Counted from the stretch's first letter, positions 1 through 10,292 are shown. The stretch: DNA of 64,000 nucleotides from Bacteroidales bacterium (GCA_019454985.1 JACFNF010000003.1:104656-168655), one strand, 5' to 3'. A program made the numbers and translations. The notes: generated by a model not told the origin, from the letters alone.

Positions 1-854
1 GCCTGCGCATCATTCGCGATAAAGGACTGCAAAAGATGCTTTATCGCGATCACGGTCTTCCAACGGCTGATTTCAAGCTTTTTGAAAATGATGACCAGAT
101 ACGCAATGCGCTGAATGAAGGTGTGTTACGGATGCCTTTTGTCCAAAAGACAAGGCTATCGGGCTATGATGGTCAGGGGGTTTTAGTGGTTCGCACAAAT
201 AATGATCTTCCAAAACTGTTTGCCGCACCCAGTCTTGTTGAAGATTTTGTGGAAGATGCCCTCGAAATAGCGGTCATCGTGTCGCGCAACATTCACGGTG
301 AAGTTTCGTGTTATCCGGCAGTAGAGATGGTTTTCAACCCAAAAGCCAATTTGGTGGAATCCTTGCTTTCGCCTGCACGCATTGCAGATCATCTTGCAGA
401 TGAAGCCGCCCGCTTGGCCAAAGCCACAGCCGAAGCTTTGGGAATTGTGGGACTACTGGCCGTAGAGTTTTTTATTGACAAGAATGGTTGCTTGTTGATC
501 AACGAATCGGCGCCAAGGCCTCACAACAGCGGTCACCACACCATCGAGAGTGCCATTACTTCGCAATATGAACAGCATTTGCGCGCAATTTTTGGATACC
601 ATCCCGGCTCAACCCAACTCACATCGCCTGCCGTGATGGTGAATATCCTGGGAAGCGAAGGTTCTATCGGTCCGGTAGTGTACAAAGGCCTTAACGAAGT
701 GCTCGGAATGGAAGGGGTGAAACTCCATATTTACGGTAAAAGACAAACCCGCCCATACCGGAAGATGGGCCATGCCACCATTTTGGCTGCTACGGTTGAA
801 GAGGCGCTTGAAAAAGCCGGTCGCGTACTGAAAACATTGAAAGCAGAAGCATAA
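1..854 (+). CDS. purK: 5-(carboxyamino)imidazole ribonucleotide synthase, 5'-truncated by window edge
   Basis: ATP-grasp enzyme of purine synthesis that carboxylates AIR to N5-CAIR with ATP and bicarbonate. The reading frame is open from base 3, so the gene starts upstream; roughly the first 100 residues of a protein of about 380 are missing. The remaining part has the ATP-grasp core ([13 protein letters not shown], then [15 protein letters not shown]), the nucleotide and magnesium segment [15 protein letters not shown], and the PurK-typical [11 protein letters not shown]. It is followed at once by purE, its pathway partner, which supports the call. The ATG at 36 is internal and not the real start. 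Confidence 0.93.
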   Translation, partial: LRIIRDKGLQKMLYRDHGLPTADFKLFENDDQIRNALNEGVLRMPFVQKTRLSGYDGQGVLVVRTNNDLPKLFAAPSLVEDFVEDALEIAVIVSRNIHGEVSCYPAVEMVFNPKANLVESLLSPARIADHLADEAARLAKATAEALGIVGLLAVEFFIDKNGCLLINESAPRPHNSGHHTIESAITSQYEQHLRAIFGYHPGSTQLTSPAVMVNILGSEGSIGPVVYKGLNEVLGMEGVKLHIYGKRQTRPYRKMGHATILAATVEEALEKAGRVLKTLKAEA

Positions 855-865
855 AACATTTGAAT

Positions 866-1366
866 ATGAGCAATATAAAACCAATTGTCAGCATCATCAT
901 GGGTTCTGATTCCGATTTACCGGTGATGCGTGAAGCCGCAGAAAAACTCAATGAGTTTGGCATTGCTTGCGAGGTGAAGGTAGTCTCGGCACATCGGACT
1001 CCGGAATATATGGTCAGTTTTGCCAAAGATGCTGCCGCAAGGGGTATCCGGGTGATCATTGCCGGAGCCGGTGGGGCTGCGCACCTGCCGGGGATGGTGG
1101 CAAGTCTGACTCCACTGCCGGTCATTGGCGTACCCGTTAAATCGTCGAACTCTATCGCAGGCATTGACTCCCTGCTTTCCATCGTGCAAATGCCAAAAGG
1201 AATCCCAGTAGCCACGGTAGCCGTAAATGGCGCAGCCAATGCAGGAATACTTGCTGCACGGATCATTGGATCTTTCGATCAAGGGGTTCGCCAAAAAATG
1301 GTGGATTTTATGGAACGCCAGACCCGGGATGTACTTCTCAAAACAGACCAAGACCTGATGGTTTGA
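866..1366 (+). CDS. purE: N5-carboxyaminoimidazole ribonucleotide mutase
   Basis: Class I PurE, 166 residues, converts N5-CAIR to CAIR in the cytosol. Visible motifs are GSDSDLPVM for phosphate binding, SAHRTP with the catalytic histidine, and [11 protein letters not shown]. It lies 11 bases after purK and is surely co-transcribed. The ATG at 866 gives [17 protein letters not shown]; a TTG at 860 in frame is possible but less likely. No convincing ribosome binding site is seen, as is common in Bacteroidota. Confidence 0.96.
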   Translation: MSNIKPIVSIIMGSDSDLPVMREAAEKLNEFGIACEVKVVSAHRTPEYMVSFAKDAAARGIRVIIAGAGGAAHLPGMVASLTPLPVIGVPVKSSNSIAGIDSLLSIVQMPKGIPVATVAVNGAANAGILAARIIGSFDQGVRQKMVDFMERQTRDVLLKTDQDLMV

Positions 1367-1485
1367 AATCAGAAAGAATAGAAGCATTCTTCCAAATTTG
1401 TTGAAGTTTGCCTTTCCGCAACAGAATTATTGTTCCAGTGCATTGAGTATTTTTGTCGGGAATAAGCCAGAAAAATCAGATCATC

Positions 1486-2049
1486 ATGCCACGGCTTTTT
1501 ATTAAAAATATGGTTTGCGACCGTTGCATTATGGCTGTAGCCCAGCTCCTCAGCCGGATTGGCATAACAGCAAGCAGCATCACACTCGGCGAGGTGGTGC
1601 TCGAACAAGAGCCAACTTCCGGTCAAATGGAGGATATTGCTCATGGACTCAAGGACTTAGGTTTTGAACTGATTGATGACAAAAAAAGCCGCATCATCGA
1701 AAAAATTAAAACCGTCATCATCGAGCATGTTCATTATCGTCAGAATGGTGCAAAATGGAATATCTCCGATATCATAAGCCACGAGCTACATCACGATTAT
1801 GGTTATCTTTCCAATTTATTTTCCGAAGTGGAAGGTACCACCATCGAGAAATACTATATTGCCCAGAAAATTGAGAAGGTCAAAGAATTACTTGTTTATG
1901 ACGAGTTGTCACTCAGCGAGATAGCCTTTCGTTTGAATTATTCAAGTGCAGCTTATCTGAGTAACCAGTTTAAAAAAATCACCGGGCTCACGCCGGGTCA
2001 TTTCCGGAAAATAGGGCGGAGCAAACGCAAGCCTTTGGACAAGGTGTAA
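1486..2049 (+). CDS. AraC-type regulator with an N-terminal metal-binding-like domain
   Basis: Small regulator of 187 residues. Residues 1-65 resemble a heavy-metal-associated (HMA) fold with a single CxxC (Cys11, Cys14 in MVCDRC) at the usual place, ending in the HMA-like phrase GLKDLGFELID. Residues 75-178 are an AraC/XylS double helix-turn-helix, with LSLSEIAFRLNYSSAAYLSNQFKKITGLTPGHFRK as the second motif, written here as two stretches: LSLSEIAFRLNYSS then AYLSNQFKKITGLTPGHFR. The gene stands just before copA, so it is probably a one-component copper sensor for the downstream genes; that role is inferred. The start is the ATG at 1486, since the upstream in-frame TTG at 1453 overlaps a TATTTTTG promoter-like element at 1448-1455. 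Confidence 0.85.
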   Translation: MPRLFIKNMVCDRCIMAVAQLLSRIGITASSITLGEVVLEQEPTSGQMEDIAHGLKDLGFELIDDKKSRIIEKIKTVIIEHVHYRQNGAKWNISDIISHELHHDYGYLSNLFSEVEGTTIEKYYIAQKIEKVKELLVYDELSLSEIAFRLNYSSAAYLSNQFKKITGLTPGHFRKIGRSKRKPLDKV

Positions 2050-2136
2050 AAATTACAATTCATTTCCATAATTCCGTATCGCGTATTTGATTCAGAACAA
2101 TCAATTTTGCAATGTTCATTTGAAATTTTGTCAGTT

Positions 2137-4551
2137 ATGTCAACATTGCAAGCAATGCCCGTCATTCTTCCGCTTCAGGGAGTGGAAAGCGAGCATGGCG
2201 CACAGATTATCGAGAAAGCCTTACGTCAGATCAACGGAATTGTAAAAGCTAAAGTTGAGGTAAACAATCGCCGGGCTCTTGTAGAAATTGACGATACAGA
2301 AACATTAAATGAAGTTGTTAAAACGATCAGGGGTTTAGGCTATCAGGTTATTACACTAAAGAAAACTTTTCCGGTACTGGGTATGTCGTGCGCCTCCTGC
2401 GCAGCCAGCGCCGAGAGCATGACCAAACACAGCGAAGGAGTGGTGGAGGCTTCGGTGAATTTTGCAACCGGAAATCTCAGCGTGGAATATCTGCCTAATA
2501 TGACCGATGCTGTCAAACTTCAGAAAGCTGTTCAATCGGTAGGTTTCGACCTCATGCTTGAAGATGGCGACAATCGTAAGGAATCGTTGGATGCCATTCA
2601 CGCCCGCAAATTTGCCGAACTTCGTTTTAAAACCCGATGGGCGATCATCCTGTCGCTTCCCATTCTCATTTTAGGGATGTTTTTCATGGAAATGCCCTAT
2701 GCCAACCTGATCATGTGGGCGCTTTCGACACCGGTTGTGTTTTGGCTCGGACGCGGATTTTTTGTAAATGCCTGGAAACAAGCACGGTATCGCTCGGCAA
2801 ATATGGACACTTTGGTTGCCCTGAGTACCGGAATTGCATATCTTTTCAGTGTCTTCAATATGTTGTTTGCCGATTTCTGGCAGAAAAGAGGGCTCGAAGC
2901 GCATGTTTATTTTGAAGCTGCATCGGTCATCATTGCTTTTATCTTGCTGGGGCGTCTGCTCGAAGAAAAAGCCAAAGGCAACACTCAATCGGCCATCAAA
3001 AAGCTGATGGGATTACAGCCAAAAACAGTCATCGTGATACAGTCCGACGGGAACGAACAAGTGATTCCCATTGAGGATGTGAAAGTTGGCGATCAGATTG
3101 TTGTGAAACCAGGGGAAAAGATTGCCGTGGATGGACGAGTGATTTCCGGCAGCTCTTATGTTGATGAAAGCATGCTCAGTGGTGAGCCTTTGCCAATTAT
3201 GAAACAGGAAAACGATCGTGTTTTTGCTGGAACCATTAACCAGAAAGGAAGTTTCCGTTTTCTGGCTGAAAAAGTTGGCCGCGAAACGATGCTCGCACAT
3301 ATCATCAAGGCAGTTGAGGAAGCACAAGGAAGCAAAGCTCCGGTGCAAAAATTGGTGGATCGCATCGCAGCCATTTTTGTACCTACAGTGATGACCATTG
3401 CTCTAGTTACCCTACTTGTTTGGACTTTTCTGGGAGGCGATGACGGCATTGTTCACGGGCTGCTCGCTGCCGTCACCATACTCGTGATTGCCTGTCCGTG
3501 TGCCCTTGGATTGGCTACGCCTACCGCTATTATGGTTGGGGTTGGAAAAGGAGCAGAAAACGGAATCCTGATCAAAGATGCCGAAAGTCTGGAATTGGCC
3601 GGAAAAACACAGGTTGTTGTTTTGGATAAAACGGGAACCATCACCGAGGGGCGGCCTGCAGTGACTGAAGCAGCCTGGATCACGGGTGAAACAAAAAATG
3701 TTAATGTTCTTATTGCCATCGAGAAACAGTCGGAACATCCATTGGCAGAAGCAGTTGTGAATTATTTTAACGAAACAAGTCCGGCAGAAATTTCCTCTTT
3801 TGAAAGCATTACCGGTAAAGGAGCCAGGGCTTCCTTTGAAGGCGAGACCTATTATGTGGGCAATGCAAGACTCATGGAAGAAAATGGCATCGAACTTCAG
3901 GATGCGCTTACTGATAAAGCTGCTGCATGGAGCAACGAAGCCAAAACTGTGATTTGGTTTGCAAACAGCAAGCAGGCCCTTTCGGTGATTGCCATAGGCG
4001 ACAGCATTAAAGAGAGCTCGCCCTCTGCCGTTTCGCAATTGCAATCTATGGGAATCGAAGTGGTGATGCTCACCGGTGACAATGAAAACACAGCGCGCTC
4101 GATTGCTGCACAAACAGGTATCAAACAGTATAAATCCGAACTTTTGCCACAAGATAAGGCTATTTTTGTCAAGGAGTTGCAAAAAAGCGGCAAACTCGTA
4201 GCAATGGTTGGTGATGGCATCAACGACAGCACGGCTTTAGCCACAGCCGATGTAAGCATAGCGATGGGGCAAGGTAGCGACATTGCCATGGACGTGGCCA
4301 AAATGACCATCATCTCATCGGATTTGGAAAAAATCCCGAAGGCAGTGAAACTGTCCCGGCAAACGGTGGAAACAATCAGGCAAAATCTCTTTTGGGCCTT
4401 CATCTACAACCTCATCGGGATTCCGCTTGCCGCTGGCATCTTGTTTCCTTTCAACGGTTTTTTGCTCAATCCCATGATCGCAGGAGCCGCCATGGCCATG
4501 AGCAGTGTGAGTGTGGTAAGCAACAGCTTGCGCCTGAAATGGAAAAAATAA
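2137..4551 (+). CDS. copA: Copper-exporting P1B-type ATPase
   Basis: Membrane pump of 804 residues that exports Cu(I) using ATP. There are two N-terminal HMA-like domains: the first (about 8-75) has lost its CxxC, the second (78-145) keeps MSCASC (Cys85, Cys88). Next come membrane helices, the actuator segment ([11 protein letters not shown]), the transport motif CPC at residues 453-455, the phosphorylation site DKTGT (Asp497), the SEHPLAEA histidine-proline motif and [16 protein letters not shown] in [11 protein letters not shown] and MAMSSVS in the last helices fit the Cu(I) subgroup P1B-1. The ATG at 2137 is preferred over the TTG at 2107. The gene is flanked by the AraC-type regulator and a small chaperone. 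Confidence 0.95.
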   Translation: MSTLQAMPVILPLQGVESEHGAQIIEKALRQINGIVKAKVEVNNRRALVEIDDTETLNEVVKTIRGLGYQVITLKKTFPVLGMSCASCAASAESMTKHSEGVVEASVNFATGNLSVEYLPNMTDAVKLQKAVQSVGFDLMLEDGDNRKESLDAIHARKFAELRFKTRWAIILSLPILILGMFFMEMPYANLIMWALSTPVVFWLGRGFFVNAWKQARYRSANMDTLVALSTGIAYLFSVFNMLFADFWQKRGLEAHVYFEAASVIIAFILLGRLLEEKAKGNTQSAIKKLMGLQPKTVIVIQSDGNEQVIPIEDVKVGDQIVVKPGEKIAVDGRVISGSSYVDESMLSGEPLPIMKQENDRVFAGTINQKGSFRFLAEKVGRETMLAHIIKAVEEAQGSKAPVQKLVDRIAAIFVPTVMTIALVTLLVWTFLGGDDGIVHGLLAAVTILVIACPCALGLATPTAIMVGVGKGAENGILIKDAESLELAGKTQVVVLDKTGTITEGRPAVTEAAWITGETKNVNVLIAIEKQSEHPLAEAVVNYFNETSPAEISSFESITGKGARASFEGETYYVGNARLMEENGIELQDALTDKAAAWSNEAKTVIWFANSKQALSVIAIGDSIKESSPSAVSQLQSMGIEVVMLTGDNENTARSIAAQTGIKQYKSELLPQDKAIFVKELQKSGKLVAMVGDGINDSTALATADVSIAMGQGSDIAMDVAKMTIISSDLEKIPKAVKLSRQTVETIRQNLFWAFIYNLIGIPLAAGILFPFNGFLLNPMIAGAAMAMSSVSVVSNSLRLKWKK

Positions 4552-4588
4552 TTAAATCTATTTAATTAAAAATCAATAATTTACCATT

Positions 4589-4807
4589 ATGGAAACGAAA
4601 GAATATCGCTTTAAAACCAACATCAACTGCGGTGGTTGCATCGCCTCTGTTTCACCTTTTCTGAACGCTGAAACACGTATTGCCGAATGGAAAGTGGATA
4701 CAACCGACAAAGACAAAGTTTTAACGGTAAAATCGGAAGGTTTGAGTGCTGAAGAAGTAGCCAATGTGGTTCGTTCAGCCGGATATAAGGCTGAGCCTAT
4801 CGGCTAA
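4589..4807 (+). CDS. Small heavy-metal-associated (copper chaperone-like) protein
   Basis: Protein of 72 residues that is one HMA domain. The metal site is INCGGCIASV, a CxxC with glycines between the cysteines, and the C-terminal GLSAEEVANVVRSAGYKAE is the usual last helix and strand. It lies 37 bases after copA and probably hands copper to the pump or buffers it. Its stop codon overlaps the stop of the converging fucosidase gene by four bases (4804-4807). Confidence 0.85.
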   Translation: METKEYRFKTNINCGGCIASVSPFLNAETRIAEWKVDTTDKDKVLTVKSEGLSAEEVANVVRSAGYKAEPIG

Positions 4808-6276
4808 TCTCCTGCATAGATTCCGATCTCGCTCAGACAAGGTTCGGCTGCCGAAGGTAATATGCGAATACGAAATTGTGTCGTACTTACCAGTTCCGGA
4901 AGCTGAATAATACGTTGGGCGCCAATGCTGGTGGCTTGTGCAACAGGCCGCCAATCATTGTTTTCATATATATCGAATGCAACAGAATCAATCCGTTGGC
5001 CAAGTGGGATGTATTCGCGAAGGCGGATATAACGAAAAGTAACGGGTTGTTTCCATTGCAGCCGTAGCTCGGCCTGACAAACCCCGTCATCGGTGGCCCA
5101 ATAGGTTGAAAGATCGTCGTCAGTGAGATTTTGCAACCCAAAAGCCGGTTGAGCCTGTCTGACATTGCTGACATTCATTTCGGCTTGTTTAGCTAAATTT
5201 ATAGAGAAAGTTTCTTGAAGCCACCGGCCAAAGTTCTGTAAAACAGCAACATCGTTTTGATGAAGCAGCCCGTTTTTATCGGGCGAAAGGCCAAGGTCGA
5301 GGCTTTGGCCATGGCCAACTGAACTCAGGTAAATCGTTTTTAACATTTCGACGGTTTTCACCAACGAATCCTGTTCGGCATGATAAAACCATCCCGGTCT
5401 GAATGGCACGTCACATTCGCCCGGCATCCAATATTTTCCATCTCGGTGGCCTTCAACCCCCTCGAGATAGCGGGTATCGCCGGGCACCGGCCGTTCGCTA
5501 TACAGGTTTCCTTGCGGGCTATAAGTGGCCCAGCAGGTTTCGCCAGCCAGACCGTTTTCATTGCCAATCCAACGGACATCAGGTCCGGCATCGCTGAAGA
5601 TGCAGGCGTTGGGTTGCATACGACGTGTCATTGCCCATAAGCTATCCCAACCGTAGTAGATACTTCGATCAATCTGACGATGTTCTTTTGCACCTCCATA
5701 AAACCCATCGCCTCCATTGGCACCATCGTGCCACGACATGAACAACGTGCCATAGCCGGAATAGATTTCCCGAAGCTGTTCACGATAAATTTTCACATAT
5801 TCCGGGCTTCCATAATATGGATTGTTGCGATCCCAAGGAGAAACATAAACACCAAATTTCATCCCAAGGCTGTCGCATGCTTTCCGAAACTCCATCACCA
5901 TATCGCCTTGACCATTTTTCCACGGGCTGCGGCTGATATTGTAATCGGTTGTTGCCGATGGCCACAAACAAAAGCCGTCATGATGCTTGGCAACAAGAAT
6001 AATTCCTTTCATACCGGCCTGCCGGGCTGCACCAACAATCTGGCCGGCGTCAAACTTAGTCGGGTTAAAAACGGCTGGGTCGGCATCACCATAGCCCCAT
6101 TCTTTGCCTTCGAAAGTTGTGGGTGTATAATGAATAAGCCCATAAAACTCCGTTTCGTGCCAACGCAATTGCCTCTCACTTGGCAATGCACCAAAAGGTT
6201 TGGGTTCATGAATATGAACGGATGTACATCGAATCAATAATAGGGGAAAAATGAGGAAAAAAAGCAAGCGCTTCAT
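4804..6276 (-). CDS. Alpha-L-fucosidase, GH29 family lipoprotein
   Basis: Secreted glycoside hydrolase of 490 residues that should cleave terminal alpha-L-fucose. The start is the ATG at 6276, which gives a lipoprotein signal MKRLLFFLIFPLLLIRC with Cys17 as lipid anchor; the longer frame from 6306 would bury the signal. The catalytic barrel shows HYTPTTFEGKEWG, VAKHHDGFCLWPS, the nucleophile segment FMSWHDGANGGDG and FSDAGPDVRWIGNENG. Residues after about 370 look like a discoidin/CBM32-type domain (DDDLSTYWATDDG, FRIRILPSAAEPCLSEIGIY). It stands alone, without SusCD partners. Exact substrate unknown. Confidence 0.9.
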   Translation of the reverse strand: MKRLLFFLIFPLLLIRCTSVHIHEPKPFGALPSERQLRWHETEFYGLIHYTPTTFEGKEWGYGDADPAVFNPTKFDAGQIVGAARQAGMKGIILVAKHHDGFCLWPSATTDYNISRSPWKNGQGDMVMEFRKACDSLGMKFGVYVSPWDRNNPYYGSPEYVKIYREQLREIYSGYGTLFMSWHDGANGGDGFYGGAKEHRQIDRSIYYGWDSLWAMTRRMQPNACIFSDAGPDVRWIGNENGLAGETCWATYSPQGNLYSERPVPGDTRYLEGVEGHRDGKYWMPGECDVPFRPGWFYHAEQDSLVKTVEMLKTIYLSSVGHGQSLDLGLSPDKNGLLHQNDVAVLQNFGRWLQETFSINLAKQAEMNVSNVRQAQPAFGLQNLTDDDLSTYWATDDGVCQAELRLQWKQPVTFRYIRLREYIPLGQRIDSVAFDIYENNDWRPVAQATSIGAQRIIQLPELVSTTQFRIRILPSAAEPCLSEIGIYAGD

Positions 6277-6435
6277 GTGGTTCTGTAGGTTTTTAAGGGT
6301 CATCAAAGGTAGTCAAAAAGCAGTCAGAATCAAGAGGTCAATACGTTTGTTGATTAAAGTAGTCCGTTGTCTGAATTTTTATACTTCAGGAAGAGAAAGT
6401 AAAAACCGCTTTTCTATTTTTGCCAAAATTTTCAG

Positions 6436-7635
6436 ATGACAAAGCGAACATACGAGTCCCAGACGGTTTATTTGATCCTTTATGCCTTGAGCATATCGCA
6501 TCTGCTCAACGACACTTTGCAATCGCTCATCCCTTCGATCTATCCCATTGTCAAAGAAAACTATCAACTTACATTTTCACAGATCGGCCTGATCACGCTC
6601 ACTTTCCAACTCACGGCTTCTTTGTTTCAGCCGCTTGTAGGTTTATATACCGACAAAAAGCCACAACCTTTTTCGCTTGCCATTGGAATGAGCTTCACAC
6701 TTTTAGGCCTCATTGCTTTGTCTTTTGCGAATCATTTCTACCTTCTTCTCATTTCGGTTGCAATGATTGGCACAGGCTCTTCGATTTTTCATCCTGAAGC
6801 TTCGCGTATGGCACATGCGGCTTCCGGTGGCAGACGAGGCTTTGCGCAATCGGTTTTTCAGGTAGGGGGGAACGCCGGAAGCTCTTTTGGCCCTCTCCTT
6901 GCTGCCTGGATTGTTGTGCCTTACGGGCAGGGGAGTGTTTTATGGTTTACGGCCATTGCCTTTTTGGCCATCATGGTATTGAGTTTCGTAGGAAATTGGT
7001 ATCAACAGAATGTTTTGCCGAGGCGAAAAACCAAAAAGCATTCGGCAAATTTGCCTGAATTGGCTTTGCCTCGCAAAAAAGTCATCATAGCAGTTACAAT
7101 ACTGCTTGTGCTGATTTTCTCAAAATATTTCTACATGGCAAGCCTGACGAGCTATTTCACTTTTTATCTGATGGACAAGTTTGATGTCTCGGTTCAAAGA
7201 GCGCAGATTTACTTGTTTGTGTTTTTATTTTCGGTGGCGGCTGGTACATTCTTTGGCGGCCCGGTAGGCGACAGGATTGGCCGTAAATATGTGATTTGGG
7301 TTTCAATATTGGGTACAGCGCCTTTTGCCTTGTTGTTGCCACATGCTAACCTTTTCTGGACCAGTGTTTTGATTATTCCCATTGGATTTATTCTGGCTTC
7401 GGCTTTTTCAGCAATCCTTGTCTATGCCCAGGAACTGATACCCGGAAAAGTTGGTTTAGTTTCGGGTTTGTTTTTTGGCTTTGCCTTTGGAATGGGGGGA
7501 TTGGGTTCGGCACTCATTGGCAACCTGATTGACAAAACCAGCATCGAGTATGTTTATTCGCTCACCGCATTTCTGCCCCTCATTGGCTTCATCACAGCAT
7601 TTTTACCCAATTTACATCATGCCAGTAAAGCTTAG
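6436..7635 (+). CDS. MFS transporter of the fosmidomycin-resistance type
   Basis: Inner membrane carrier of 399 residues with about 12 helices. The N-terminus (SISHLLNDTLQSLIPSIYP, then FSQIGLITLTFQLTASLFQP) and IGTGSSIFHPEASRMAH are the hallmarks of the Fsr family, whose E. coli member exports fosmidomycin; the natural substrate here is unknown. A TATTTTTG element lies at 6415-6422, only 13 bases before the ATG. The gene is divergent from the fucosidase and converges on the next MFS gene, with their stop codons sharing four bases (7632-7635). Confidence 0.88.
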   Translation: MTKRTYESQTVYLILYALSISHLLNDTLQSLIPSIYPIVKENYQLTFSQIGLITLTFQLTASLFQPLVGLYTDKKPQPFSLAIGMSFTLLGLIALSFANHFYLLLISVAMIGTGSSIFHPEASRMAHAASGGRRGFAQSVFQVGGNAGSSFGPLLAAWIVVPYGQGSVLWFTAIAFLAIMVLSFVGNWYQQNVLPRRKTKKHSANLPELALPRKKVIIAVTILLVLIFSKYFYMASLTSYFTFYLMDKFDVSVQRAQIYLFVFLFSVAAGTFFGGPVGDRIGRKYVIWVSILGTAPFALLLPHANLFWTSVLIIPIGFILASAFSAILVYAQELIPGKVGLVSGLFFGFAFGMGGLGSALIGNLIDKTSIEYVYSLTAFLPLIGFITAFLPNLHHASKA

Positions 7636-8807
7636 GCAACTGACCGCACAGGCACAAATGCCACAAAATAAATTGCAACGAACAGGCTGATTGCCGAGGC
7701 AATCACAAGCGCGGTTGCCGATCCGAACCGAAACCATATAACACCTGTCAACGTGCTGGCTATCATGGTGCTAATGCTTTGAAATGCCGTAAAAGTTCCT
7801 ATGGCAGTTGCAGTTTCTTCGCGTGTAACAATGTTGGTGATCCAGGCTTTCGAAATTCCATCGGTGGCAGCAGAAAAAAGCCCATAAGAAAAGAAAAATA
7901 CATAAAATAGGATTTGATCCGAGGCAAAGGCAATACCACTATAGCTCAGAGAAAACAGTATCAGCCCAACGACAAAAATAGCTTTGAGGCCGGCACGGTC
8001 GGCCAGAATGCCCAAAGGGAATGAGCAAAGTGCAAAAATAAGGTTGTAAAAAATATAGAGGCTGATAACGCTCGCGTCGTTGAGTCCTGATTCTTTAGCC
8101 TTGAGCAGAAGAAAAGCATCGGAGCTATTGACGAGTGCGAAAACGAGTAAGCCAATAACCAACCGTTTATAGCTGGAGTGGCTTATTTTCCAATACTTTA
8201 CAAACGAAAACAGTGAAACACCAACGGATGCTTGTTTCTGTTTTCCTTTTTTGTCTCGAAGCAACATCGAAGCCGCTATAGCTAGCAGCCCCGGAACAAA
8301 AGCGATGAAAAACAGGGTTCGGTAATCTGTTGGATACCATCGAAGATAAACTAATGCCAGCAAAGGGCCCAATACTGCCCCTAAAGTGTCCATCGAACGA
8401 TGAAAACCAAACACTTTTCCCTTTGTTTTGGCTGTGGCCTCATCCGAAAGCAGCGCATCACGCGCAGCAATCCGTATTCCCTTCCCAAAACGATCTAAAG
8501 TGCGGGCAAAAAATACCCATAATGGCCACACAAAAACTGCCATCAAAGGTTTAGACAAAGTACTCAAGGCATAACCGGCTTGCACAAAAGGAACCCGCCG
8601 GCCGCGGCTGTCGGAGAGTTTGCCAAAATATCCCTTACTCAGACCGGCCACTGCCTCGGCCACTCCTTCCAAAATCCCAATCAGAACTACCGAAAAGCCA
8701 ATATTTTTTAGGTAGATTGGCAAGACAGGATAAAGCATCTCGCTGGCCATATCAGCAAACAAACTGACTATAGATAAAATCCAAACGCTTTTGCTGATGT
8801 GTTTCAT
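7632..8807 (-). CDS. MFS transporter
   Basis: Carrier of 391 residues with about 12 predicted helices. The cytoplasmic loop motif GKLSDSRGRRVPF and the segment RTLDRFGKGIRIAARDALLSD are seen in a group of MFS proteins of unknown substrate. The start is set at the ATG at 8807 (MKHISKSVWILSIVSLFADM); the in-frame extension to 8855 would run through the bacterioferritin terminator hairpin and is rejected. No specific function can be given. Confidence 0.82.
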   Translation of the reverse strand: MKHISKSVWILSIVSLFADMASEMLYPVLPIYLKNIGFSVVLIGILEGVAEAVAGLSKGYFGKLSDSRGRRVPFVQAGYALSTLSKPLMAVFVWPLWVFFARTLDRFGKGIRIAARDALLSDEATAKTKGKVFGFHRSMDTLGAVLGPLLALVYLRWYPTDYRTLFFIAFVPGLLAIAASMLLRDKKGKQKQASVGVSLFSFVKYWKISHSSYKRLVIGLLVFALVNSSDAFLLLKAKESGLNDASVISLYIFYNLIFALCSFPLGILADRAGLKAIFVVGLILFSLSYSGIAFASDQILFYVFFFSYGLFSAATDGISKAWITNIVTREETATAIGTFTAFQSISTMIASTLTGVIWFRFGSATALVIASAISLFVAIYFVAFVPVRSVA

Positions 8808-8823
8808 CGCAGGTATGTTGGCT

Positions 8824-8902
8824 AAAAAAACAAGCGGTTTGTCAGTTGTCCACAAGGGCTTTTCAGTCCTTAAATTCAGACAAATCCTGACAACCGCTTG
8901 TT
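8824..8902 (-). terminator. Rho-independent terminator of the bacterioferritin gene
   Basis: Bases 8829-8845 and 8887-8902 form a 16-pair stem (one bulged base) around a 41-base loop. Read on the minus strand the stem is followed by a run of seven T (8830-8824), and it begins 28 bases after the bfr stop codon. It also sits between bfr and the downstream MFS gene, so that gene needs its own promoter. Confidence 0.7.
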
Positions 8903-8929
8903 GCAGTGTGAGTTACTGTAATTTTGCAA

Positions 8930-9427
8930 TTAATTTCCGGGTCTTCCGGCTGCAATACGTTTGCTTTGTTCAATAGATTGGAGGGCAAGATATTTGTCGC
9001 CAAATTTGGCAAGATTGTCAATTTCCTTGTCATATTGGTCAAAATGGCGCTCCTCGTCGTCAACCAAGGCTTCAAAAATCTTTTTTGTTGCTGAGTCGGC
9101 ATTCTGCGCGCATTCGTTTGCCCAGCGGTTGTAGTCGTTGGCGCTGTCGGTTTCCATTTGTGCAGCAAGCTCGAGCATCTCTTTCACATCGTGGATACGC
9201 TTCACTTCGTGTCCAACTTTCATATCAACCTCGCCTTTGAGGAAAAGAATGCGTTCGGCCAGAACTTCAACATGCCGCATCTCTTCGATTGCCGTCCGCT
9301 TGAATAAGCCCGAAAGCAGTTCATAGCCCTGATCATCGCAATGAAAATGAAAATACATATACTGATGAACGGCTGAAAGTTCATCGGCAATAGCTCTGTT
9401 GAGCAGTTCAATACTTTTTTCTTTCAT
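8930..9427 (-). CDS. bfr: Bacterioferritin (heme-binding ferritin)
   Basis: Iron-storage four-helix-bundle protein of 165 residues. The di-iron ferroxidase ligands are in place: Glu16, Glu49 and His52 in IEEMRHVE, and the EERHFD motif near the C-terminus. Met50, between Glu49 and His52, matches the heme-binding methionine of Bfr (Met52 in E. coli), so this is a true bacterioferritin rather than a Dps or FtnA. It forms 24-mer shells in the family. It is a single gene ended by a strong terminator. Confidence 0.92.
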   Translation of the reverse strand: MKEKSIELLNRAIADELSAVHQYMYFHFHCDDQGYELLSGLFKRTAIEEMRHVEVLAERILFLKGEVDMKVGHEVKRIHDVKEMLELAAQMETDSANDYNRWANECAQNADSATKKIFEALVDDEERHFDQYDKEIDNLAKFGDKYLALQSIEQSKRIAAGRPGN

Positions 9428-9620
9428 AACTTTTTGTTTAATTATTTAATGTTAATAGACTGCATTCAAATAAGTTATAAGCTTACAAAATTTTACAAGC
9501 ACCTGCTTTTTTGAAAAAAAGTCATCATCAAAACTGACCTCAGTGATTCAGCCAAAAGTACGAAATATTGTCGAAAAAAGGAGGAAAAATAGAAAATTTC
9601 GTGTTGAATCCGCTGCCATT

Positions 9621-10292
9621 TTATTGAGCCCAGATAATTTCTTTGACTTCCGGGTTGTTCTTCAACAATTGGATCAGCTCGTTGAGTCGTTCGTGTGCAG
9701 GGCTTTCGAGCTTTATTTGGAAAACGAGTTCGTCATCTGCCCGGTCAAGCGTAAATGAATGCATTTTCAGGGAAGGGTTGTTTAATATTTCCTGAAAAAA
9801 CCCGTCATTGCTAAATTGGGGGGTGGTAGTGATTCTCAATATTTTATGTTTAAAACGTTGGGCATAAAATCGTTCCAAAGGCTGTAATGCCCAAAGGATG
9901 ATGAGTGCAATGATCGTGGTGGAACATGCAGCAAAATAGAGTCCGCCTCCAGTAGCCAAACCAATGGCTGCAACTGTCCAAAGGCCTGCTGCTGTGGTGA
10001 GTCCCCTCACTGCGCCATCTTTCATAAACAAAATCGTTCCGGCTCCAATAAAACCGATACCACTTACCACCTGTGCAGCCACACGCGAAGGGTCGAGCAC
10101 AACATGTTCAGTGCCGAGGATATCAGCAAAACCAAAGGATGAAACAATCATGGTCAGGCAGGCTCCTACACTCACCATCATATGCGTTCGAAGGCCGGCT
10201 GCCCAGTCTTTGCGTTCGCGCTCCAAACCAATCAGGCCGCCAAAAAAAGAGGCTAAAATCAAACGTATCAATATTTCGTGCGAGCCTAACAT
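9621..10292 (-). CDS. MgtC/SapB family membrane protein
   Basis: Membrane protein of 223 residues. The N-terminal 135 residues are the MgtC core of about five helices (FFGGLIGLERERKDWAAGLRTH, VVSGIGFIGAGTILF, VRGLTTAAGLWTVAAIG). The cytoplasmic C-terminus (about 150-223) looks like a small ACT-type domain. Members are linked to magnesium limitation and membrane potential, but the transport role is unsettled. A TACTTTTG box on the minus strand (9560-9553) lies downstream of this gene and more likely serves bfr. Confidence 0.88.
   Translation of the reverse strand: MLGSHEILIRLILASFFGGLIGLERERKDWAAGLRTHMMVSVGACLTMIVSSFGFADILGTEHVVLDPSRVAAQVVSGIGFIGAGTILFMKDGAVRGLTTAAGLWTVAAIGLATGGGLYFAACSTTIIALIILWALQPLERFYAQRFKHKILRITTTPQFSNDGFFQEILNNPSLKMHSFTLDRADDELVFQIKLESPAHERLNELIQLLKNNPEVKEIIWAQ

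Noticed and set aside
3412..4182. Antisense open frame of 256 codons inside copA
   Set aside because: It lies wholly within copA, has no recognisable domain, and its composition is that of a shadow frame.
8808..8855. Longer N-terminus of the MFS transporter
   Set aside because: It runs through the stem of the bacterioferritin terminator and adds residues before a normal first helix.
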